A DNA stretch of 64,000 bases from Hydrangea macrophylla (Eukaryota > Streptophyta > Magnoliopsida > Cornales > Hydrangeaceae), in NCBI GenBank assembly GCA_033977485.1, contig CM066985.1:70541045-70605044 (forward strand). The letters are read 5' to 3'. Every line of letters starts with the position of its first letter. Positions within the stretch are counted from its first letter, which is position 1. The notes beneath the pieces were generated by a model. It ran no database searches and was not told the DNA's origin. It saw only the letters and a list, made by a program, of their open reading frames with translations. Below are positions 57,330 through 64,000 of the stretch, piece by piece. The translations under genes and the position numbers were made by a program.

Positions 57330-60159
57330 TAAAAAATCATTTTCTAAATTCAAATCACAAAACACGAGTCGCCACTTAATTTTTAAAAGGGAAAATTAAG
57401 AAACCTTTTTAAAAGCAAACCGATCTTTTTGCGAAACCAAAGATAAAACTAGGTTCGGAGATTATGGAATGAGAGAGGAAGGAGCCCGATTGACAAAAAC
57501 AACCTCTCTCATCCTATCTCGCGATAGGCCTCTACTCAACATCCTTTTAATCAAATTTATTTATCTAAGCGTGCCCTCAATTAACATATATATATATATA
57601 TAAATATACATTACAAAAGCATGTCTAAAAGGTGTAAGATTGCAAATGGTAAAATATCATTCAAAATCACATAATTCCAAATAGCAAGCAATATGATGTG
57701 TATTTAGGGAATTAGGAAACTTACCCGAGATCCAGCCGCGAATGTTAAACATGCAATGCATACCAAAGTATAAATCCTAATACAAGGGTCTCTAATCACA
57801 TATATACACATAGGGCAAATCTTAACTCTAAGGTGTTGCACATGAGGTCGAAAAATCAAAAAAATTAAGAGATTAAATAAGCTAAAGAGGGGGTGGGGGA
57901 TGTTTGAGAAATCATACCTTAATAGCGCTACAAAACAAAGGGTTAGTCCGCATGCTTAACACAAAATATCAAATAGTTAACCCTAAGCTTCTAGCTTAAA
58001 TCTATCAAGTATGAAAGAATTGGCATAATTATGAATTCTTAATACAAAGTGGACTATAAGCATAAATCTATATTGGTGAATTCATGAAAATGAACGAGAG
58101 TAAGTCATGAAATTATTCATTGAACGAGAGTAAGTCATGAAAATTATTCATTGATTTGGATCTTTTAACCTCTGAATTTAAGTTTAACTAATCATTATTA
58201 AAGCATGGCTTAAACCCTAGAACATAGAAAGGTCGTTTGAACTATTATTTACAAAGTTTACTAAATCTGTCCAAAAATTCTAAGAATTACAGAGAACAAA
58301 TCAAAACTTCAAAAATCGAAAAAGCATAGTTCCTATGGTTTGATGTCAATGAATTTTGGACACAATATGCTTCTGCAAGTCTAGTTTCTAACCCAAAAAG
58401 AAAAATCAAAGATCAACGGTTCAATCTCCAGGAATTAGGCAAACAATAGACGACACTTAGAAATTTTCAACTCTCTGTCCAGAGATTTTGTATGATTTTT
58501 TAAAAATAGTATACGAATCATAAAGACTCTAATCTTTTTAGGGATCATATTAACACATTAAACTTCATATAAAAAATTATTTGGGGCCAAGAATGATTGA
58601 TCAAAGCTCTGATTTACTTATTTCAAAAAGGTATTACTGTTATGAAATTCCGGACAGATTGTTATTGCTTCACAAAACCTAAGACCAAACTACTTTAAAC
58701 ATGAAATCTCATTAAAACAAAAATCACAGTGGTAAAACTTTGTGTTATTGATAATCTCCAATTGGTTTCATTTGATTCCAACAATTTGTTATTTAACTAA
58801 AAATCTTTGATCAAAAATGGTTAGTAAATTCACTGCACCTTTTGTCAAATATACCTTTTACTTGTTAACTTTGGCTATCAAACCATTGAGTTTGGCTTAG
58901 CCTAAGTTACTTTTCCTCCCACTTGGTGGTCCTTGGAAACTAATGACACTTGTATTTATAGACCTCAATGAAGCATGAAAGAACTTCATGAAATCTCAAA
59001 ATAATGAACCTAAACCATGATGGTAGGTTTAGATTCATTGACCAAACATACAAATATCAACCTTAGCCCTCTCATGAATCATGAGTTCACAAAAAGATTA
59101 AGGGATTTTAAGTCTAAGGGGCACAAGAAAGACATTGAAAGTCTTATAAGTCCAAAGAGATGATTATAATTAAAGAAAAGAAAAAGAAAAAGGAACCATG
59201 ATTCAAGTAATATCTAAATAAGCTTCATGATTATTCAACCTTAAACCTAAGGCTATTTTGATCCAAATCAAGAACTAGAAGTTCAATCACAATATTGATA
59301 TGTGCAAAGAACCCTAAAGAGTCCTATATATTGTGATTGAACTTAGAATTAGAGGCTAATTACTTAGAGGTTACCTCCAAAGTATCCTCAACTTCTTGGT
59401 TGTTTTAGGATTTTCCCAAGCTAATCAAACTCTCCTTCTAGCTCTTCTTTTTGAACTTCTTGATTGAAAAAGACTTACTCCTAATTGTGTTTAGAAAATT
59501 TTAAGAGGTTGAAAACAAAGGAATTTAGGAATCTAAGCCAAGATAATCAACCAAAACCAAGCTCCCTTTGTAATGGGATATTAGGCAATTTTTAAAGGGG
59601 CATTTCAGTATTTTCATAGCAAAAACCCTAATTTTGGACGTCCTTTTGAAGGTACAAAACGTATCATTGCAAAGCTAGCAGATAAAAAAATGTGGCACTC
59701 AGTGGAAATGGAAGCGGCACTCAATGAGTGCCGGATCGGCACTCACTGACAATCGACGCGACATTCAATGAATGCCGGTGCGGCACTCAATGAATGTCGC
59801 GGACAACTCCGCAAATTACCGTTTTTTCTGGAATTCTGAATTTTGCGGCATTTGATGTATATTTGTGGCTCTCACTGACTGCCATTGTGGCATTTACCAA
59901 CTGCCATGTGGCAATCAAGAAGTGCTGCAGCGACAACCCGAGAGTGCCACAAATATAAGCCCTGTGTCGTTTTTCCTCTATTTCCTTCCTTTTCTCTCTC
60001 TCTTTTTATTATTTTCTCTCTTTTGTTTGAATTGAAAAGCCTTTTGGAGAGCTTGGATCTCCTTTTGGAAGGCCTAGATAAGTCACACATTGTCATCATC
60101 GGATCTTAGAGGTAGCACTCCCCTTAATCCGACGTCTGGTCAAAATCAGGGTGTCTATA
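57330..60159 (-). mobile_element. Tat-type LTR (about 2.8 kb), left end uncertain
   Basis: On the minus strand it starts TATAGACACCCTGATTTTG directly after a polypurine tract (GAAGAGGGGCAAAC). The canonical start would be TGTAGACACCC, so one base has decayed. Near its other end it carries AAGTGGCGACTC (about 57390), also seen at 3820. No coding frame. It contains (TA)n at 57588-57602, a 24-bp duplication near 58095-58150, and the GGCACTCA palindrome array. Confidence 0.6.
59690..59952. repeat. GGCACTCA...TGAGTGCC palindrome array
   Basis: At least seven palindromic or half-palindromic units. The best is CGGCACTCAATGAGTGCCG at 59715-59733 (9-bp arms, 1-nt centre). Others include CGACATTCAATGAATGCCG and GGCACTCAATGAATGTCG. 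A related cluster lies at 61391-61475. Confidence 0.8.
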
Positions 60160-60160
60160 G

Positions 60161-60176
60161 TTTGCCCCTCTTCGAC
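60161..60176 (-). other. Polypurine tract of Tat-type element
   Basis: On the minus strand it reads GTCGAAGAGGGGCAAAC before the LTR start, marking the LTR 57330-60159 as a 3' LTR. Confidence 0.8.
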
Positions 60177-60328
60177 AGAGCTCTTGGAGCAATGCGTTTC
60201 ACAAGTAAATGTTGAAACCTGTGTGAAGATAAGTCTTTGACCAGATTATCGAATTTAGATAAAATAAAGTGCGTTGCAAAAGAAAATAGGTGTGCGGCGA
60301 GGTTCATGCTGGTCGTGCTCAATGATGA

Positions 60329-60371
60329 GCTGCCTACGTATCCACTCAGGAATCAGACCGAGACGTAGTTC
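60329..60371. other. Conserved Tat block with CTACGT/ACGTAG arms, copy 2
   Basis: GCTGCCTACGTATCC then ACGTAGTTC after a variable middle. It matches 32557-32599. Arms CTACGT (60334-60339) and ACGTAG (60363-60368). Confidence 0.6.
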
Positions 60372-60667
60372 GGACAATTATTCACACGGAAGAATGCACC
60401 TATCTTGTCGTGATGCGCGTGTTCATGTGCTCTGTGAATGATGTGATTCTAAAACGTGCAATCCTAACGCATCTAGATGCAATCCAATGCCTTATGCTAC
60501 TAAATGCTCATGTTTACTCGAACTTAAAGAGGAATCACTCTTTAGAATTTGGAATTTCTACAATCATTAGGTTAATTTTCTTCAAGATACATGGCCGTCT
60601 CTCGGTCAAAAGGACGAATGCAATTGACTGGGTGGCGCTTTGCGACTTAGGCCTCGGTGACAATGCA

Positions 60668-60945
60668 CGTTTGCTCTAAAAAATTCGCAGTCGCTCGGCC
60701 CCATCGGATATGTTTGGTCATGAAAATCTGCTGACCTTTGGCCTCGTCGGATATGTTTGCTCTGAAAATTCGCAGGCCTTCAGCCCCGTCAGACATGTTT
60801 GCTTATGAAAATTCGCAGCCCTTTAGCCCCGTCAGACATGTTTGCTCATGAAAATTCGCAGCCCTTCGGTCCCGTCAGATATGTTTGTTCATGAAAATAC
60901 GCAGCCGCTCAACCCCGTCGGACATGTTTGCTCTGAAAATTCGAG
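60668..60945. repeat. ~47-57 bp minisatellite
   Basis: Six units share ATTCGCAGCC, CCCCGTCAGACATGTTTGCT and CATGAAAA. It is noncoding and lies in the 3' internal region of the Tat-type element. Confidence 0.9.
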
Positions 60946-61340
60946 TTAATCAGACTCGAATTAATCCACTCTCCTAAAATCAGGGATCTTTCAAACTCAA
61001 ATTCATCTTTTTCACAATTGAGAGTCAATCAGACTCGCAGAATTCAAATTTTATCAGATTTTAAAAATCGAGAGTCAATCAGACTCAAATTTTTTTTGAA
61101 TTTCAAAATCAGGAATTAAAGAATTTAAGATTCTTGAAAATAAGAGTCAAAATGACCCAAAATAATTCAAATTCTAGAATCGGGAGTCAATTGGACCCGA
61201 AGAATTTCAATTTCATGAAATTAGGAGTCAATTTGGTATTGGAAATCCCGTTCGGGGACCAAAACACAAAAGGAAAGCAAATTCCAGGGTTTAAATTCCA
61301 TTTTCAGGACCCAATTCAAAATTTGGGGGAAAAATCAAAG
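60946..61340. repeat. Degenerate GAGTCAATCAGACTC repeats
   Basis: Inverted and direct copies of GAGTCAATCAGACTC and GGAGTCAATTGGACCC about 55-60 bp apart. The core is itself near-palindromic (GAGTC...GACTC). Confidence 0.7.
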
Positions 61341-61390
61341 GCCTTTTAACAGCCTCAAGCGCGACACGTGCTTAATAATGCGACAGTCCA

Positions 61391-61475
61391 TGACTGTCGT
61401 GCGGCACTCAACAAGTGCTGCACCGCAGGTCAGTATTTGCCGGGCACGAATTTTTGAGTGCTGCTCCATGCGGTA
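61391..61475. repeat. Palindrome cluster preceding antisense gene start
   Basis: GCGACAGTCCATGACTGTCG (61380-61399 region) and GCGGCACTCAACAAGTGCTG type units. It lies ~300 bp upstream of the ATG at 61692 on the plus strand and resembles the 59690 array. Confidence 0.6.
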
Positions 61476-61691
61476 GAATGCTTAAACTTCAAAATTTCTT
61501 TCATTTCTCTTCACTTCTCCATTCTCTCTCAGGCCGAATCCCTCTGGAGATTTTTTTTGTTTTTCTTCTCATACTGACCCAAAGGATCCTCAGGTTAGTT
61601 TTTCTCAATCTCAACTTTGATTTTTCATTATTTTGTTGTTTTCTTAATTAATTTCAATGTTTAATTCCTAGTTCTCTCTCTTTTGACAGTT

Positions 61692-61811
61692 ATGGCTAGT
61701 GGTTCAGGCAGCAGGAAGAAGGCAAGATACAGGCTACTCCTCATTCTGATCCTACTTTCCTGCTCCGAGACCCGGACAAGCATCTATCCGCATGAGCGTT
61801 TAGACGAGAGG
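61692..61811 (+). pseudogene. 5' exon of an antisense gene in the second Tat-type element
   Basis: A good acceptor (CTCTTTTGACAG, ending 61689) is followed by ATG GCT AGT GGT TCA, giving MASGSGSRKKARY. One base later in register the DNA reads DPTFLLRDPDKHLSA, which looks like genuine coding, so a frameshift is likely. A donor GTATAAAC follows at about 61811. An upstream donor CAG/GTTAGTTT near 61593 would give a 5' UTR intron. The arrangement parallels the PMD gene of the other Tat element. The rest is missing. Confidence 0.35.
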
Positions 61812-61976
61812 TATAAACGTCTCTTATCCTTTTCTTTTTTGATTTTCTGCTTGAATTTCTAATGAATCATAACGTACAATGACATGCTTTATTTCAAATG
61901 TACTCTCGAATGTATGCGCCCTTTCAAGACTGAATGCTTTGATCACTGACGACATCCTATTGACACGTTTTCTTAT

Positions 61977-62043
61977 CACACCCAAGTGTAGGTGATCGTA
62001 CAAGTAATAAAGTTCTGGAAGTCCAGGTCGAACCCACAGGGAA
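61977..62043 (-). other. Conserved retroelement block, copy 2
   Basis: The minus strand reads CCCTGTGGGTTCGACCTGG ... ACGATCACCTACACTTGG, matching 657-714. It marks another retroelement boundary, here with its body toward the right of the window. Confidence 0.5.
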
Positions 62044-62531
62044 CGGAATAAAATTTTATAAAGTTAAGCAGATAACTATTTTTGTCACTAAAAAGAAAAT
62101 AAAAGATGATGGATTTTTGTGGGGTTTTACTAAACTACTAATTTTTATAGTTTTGCAATAAAAGTAATTAAAGCTATTTTTTCCTAATTAGTTTACGGTA
62201 AAGATTTTCACAGTGCAAAATAAATTGACTAAGATACTAGTAAGAAAAGGAAGAAAAATAAATAAAAGCTAAATTTTTGTGGGATAAACTTTTTAGATTT
62301 AATAATAGCAAAAGATGGAAATAATACAGATATTTAAGCAAAACTATTATAAAAAATAAAATATTAATTAACTAGGGGGAAATGATTTAAAGGAATTGGG
62401 AATATGCAAACCAACACTACAATTTTTGTGCATTTGAAAAGCGTTTGGCATTTAAGACCACAGAGTCATTCTTTATTTAAAAATAAACTTTCACTAGTCA
62501 GGGACATATCAAGTGTGTCAGGTTTGATATG

Positions 62532-62545
62532 AAACGACGTCGTTT
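62532..62545. repeat. 14-bp perfect palindrome AAACGACGTCGTTT
   Basis: Self-complementary over all 14 bases with a GACGTC core, 20 bp from the tRNA-like sequence. Confidence 0.8.
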
Positions 62546-62564
62546 GGTTTAAAGAAAAATAAAG

Positions 62565-62661
62565 AGGCAATTGGGCAGTAGCCAGGTTCGAACCGTGCCT
62601 CGCCGCGGACGTGGGTTATTCGGCGTCCAGTCCCCACCACTTTGCCACTACACAATTGCCT
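62565..62661 (-). other. tRNA-like / SINE-like sequence
   Basis: On the minus strand there is an A-box TGGCAAAGTGG (62637-62647) and a B-box GGTTCGAACC (62585-62594). They are enclosed by GGCAATT...AATTGCC ends that pair over 7 bp like an acceptor stem. Total length is ~97 bp, the T-stem does not pair well and the B-box lies too far from the 3' end. It is not a functional tRNA gene; a tRNA pseudogene or the head of a tRNA-derived SINE fits better. Confidence 0.4.
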
Positions 62662-63828
62662 ATCCATTATTGGATAGAAATATATATAAACACATATTTG
62701 AAATATTAACTTTGTCATATGAGTTGTTTGAGTATGTTAGGTGTTTTTTTTTATGACAAAAGGCATAGTTTGACAATCCACATAATTAGGCTTTTATTTC
62801 AAATTTGTACTCTTTTGAGCCCAATATAGCCATAGTATATAAACATGTTAAATGGTCATAAACTATAGATACATAGATATTTTTGGCCATAAATGGAAAA
62901 ACAACCCATCCAGATAAATTTGCCCATTTAAGATTAGTGCACAGAAGCTGTGGTTTCTAAGTTTTTATTACATATCCCCAATTAAAGTTTTAGCCTACCA
63001 TTTTGGAATTGAAACAGTCTTTAAAATAAAAATAAAAGATAAATTAAATAGATGCACGCAATCACCGTTCAATTAAAATTAAAGTTGTAAAACCAAGGTA
63101 AGGGTGAAAACTAATATTATATATTATTTTCTTTACTTAACATGAGCTGGGGTTGAATTTGTGGAATCTGCAAAATAGCAAAGTTTAGTACAACTAGGCT
63201 AATAAAATATACATAAATGGAAATACTGAACCAAAAATAAAATACTAAACCTTTGACTTTAACTTCTTGTGGGGTCACAGTGGTTGAATTCCAAGAACAC
63301 AAGCAAGGCCAAACCAAATCCAAATATAATTTGGGAGTAAGATATGGGTATGGTGTGCTTTTGGACTTTAGTAGGTAATTATAACAACTACGTGCCTAAG
63401 AAATCTAACATTTAATCGCAAAATCTGTCTTTTAGTGAATGAAAATATTGCTATAAAAATTGAAATTTGGAGTTTCAAACGATTTTAGGGGACAACTATA
63501 AGTACTACTAGACTAGAAATATTAAATGTAATTTTAAATAGGAATATTTTACTACTACAAATTGACAAAGGTCAAGAAAACAAATATTTTAAATTTAAGA
63601 AATACAGTACATAAAGTTTTGCTACATATTTTTGAACATGAAATCATCAATTACATAAAAGTAAAATTTTACAACTACTAGAACTAGAAATGGCAAAGAA
63701 AAATTAAAGTATCATATTTATAGGGACAATATAAAGTGCTCACATGATAACCTCCCCTAAACTATTCTCTCCCTAACAGTGATTGTAAACTGTGTTGTAG
63801 CTTCTCCTTGTTGTGTGGTTTGCTTCTC

Positions 63829-63863
63829 CTTAATTTATAGACGAATTCTCAACAGAATTCGTC
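63829..63863 (+). promoter_or_regulatory. TATA-like box with 10-bp inverted repeat
   Basis: CTTAATTTATAG (63829-63840) adjoins GACGAATTCT (63840-63849) and AGAATTCGTC (63854-63863), a perfect 10-bp stem with a 4-nt loop. A purine-rich (GA)n tract follows at 63958-64000. It looks like another LTR promoter cut by the window end. Confidence 0.4.
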
Positions 63864-64000
63864 ATTCACTTCGTCATTTGAATAGGAGGTGAGCAGTTTT
63901 TTCTTCGTTTTCGTTCCTATTTTCTTCAGTCTCTGACACTTCCCTGTGAAACAAAGAAAAGAGAGAAAGAGAGGGAGAGAGAGAAAAGAAAGAAAACGAA

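Larger units (their letters stand above)
62044..63779. other. AT-rich noncoding stretch
   Basis: No gene. It contains the palindrome at 62532-62545 and the tRNA-like sequence at 62565-62661, listed separately. Otherwise it is AT-rich without domains, probably internal/leader sequence of a decayed element. Confidence 0.5.

Noticed and set aside
60668..60945. Possible CRISPR-like repeat-spacer array
   Set aside because: Plant nuclear retroelement context; the units are contiguous degenerate minisatellite copies without unique spacers.
62565..62661. Functional tRNA gene
   Set aside because: Too long, T-stem unpaired and B-box misplaced relative to the acceptor strand.

Overview
The window is intergenic DNA from a large, repeat-rich flowering-plant genome. 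It is AT-rich and built almost entirely of nested LTR retrotransposons: Ty1/copia, Ty3/gypsy chromovirus and Ty3/gypsy Tat lineage. MITEs, a truncated retroposon, microsatellites and minisatellites fill the rest. I found no convincing resident host gene, no canonical tRNA or rRNA gene, and nothing bacterial or organellar. The species cannot be named from what is here.

Layout. 1-4000: LTR/leader-type sequence of Tat-like character, with palindrome arrays, a TATA promoter, nested MITE-like repeats and a ~50-bp minisatellite. 4000-5600: AT-rich, no gene. 5600-10357: badly decayed copia element (+) with its 3' LTR. 10430-12960: microsatellites, a minisatellite and a retroposon with an 18-bp target duplication. 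12962-18658: broken copia element (-) with 3' LTR, RNase H, RT, integrase, protease and gag remnants. 18664-20177: solo LTR with 5-bp TSD. 20407-41014: tandem Tat-lineage gypsy array (-), with two nearly identical gag-pol units sharing a middle LTR. 41702-42013: Tourist-type MITE. 43827-47560: LTR pieces and a chromodomain stub of a (+) chromovirus, cut by a solo LTR. 47565-57325: (-) chromovirus in permuted order (RT-RH-INT-chromodomain-LTR-PBS-gag), cut by two more solo LTRs. 57330-61977: (-) Tat-type LTR and 3' internal region. 62000-64000: AT-rich, with a tRNA-like sequence and a promoter-like inverted repeat.

The best gene is a spliced, apparently intact 1,106-residue plant mobile domain (PMD) protein at 28633-32139 (+). 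It is carried antisense inside the full Tat unit, between the 3' LTR and pol, with its own TATA box and four introns. The gag-pol of the same element has an in-frame stop and two homopolymer frameshifts.

Two patterns cross family boundaries. First, in at least seven unrelated LTR promoters a perfect inverted repeat, or a cluster of short palindromes, lies next to the TATA box. Second, the same TCGATCGA palindrome array occurs in LTRs of both copia and gypsy type. Both gypsy groups also show LTR-internal-LTR-internal or permuted order, and four solo LTRs carry exact TSDs, so LTR-LTR recombination has been frequent here.
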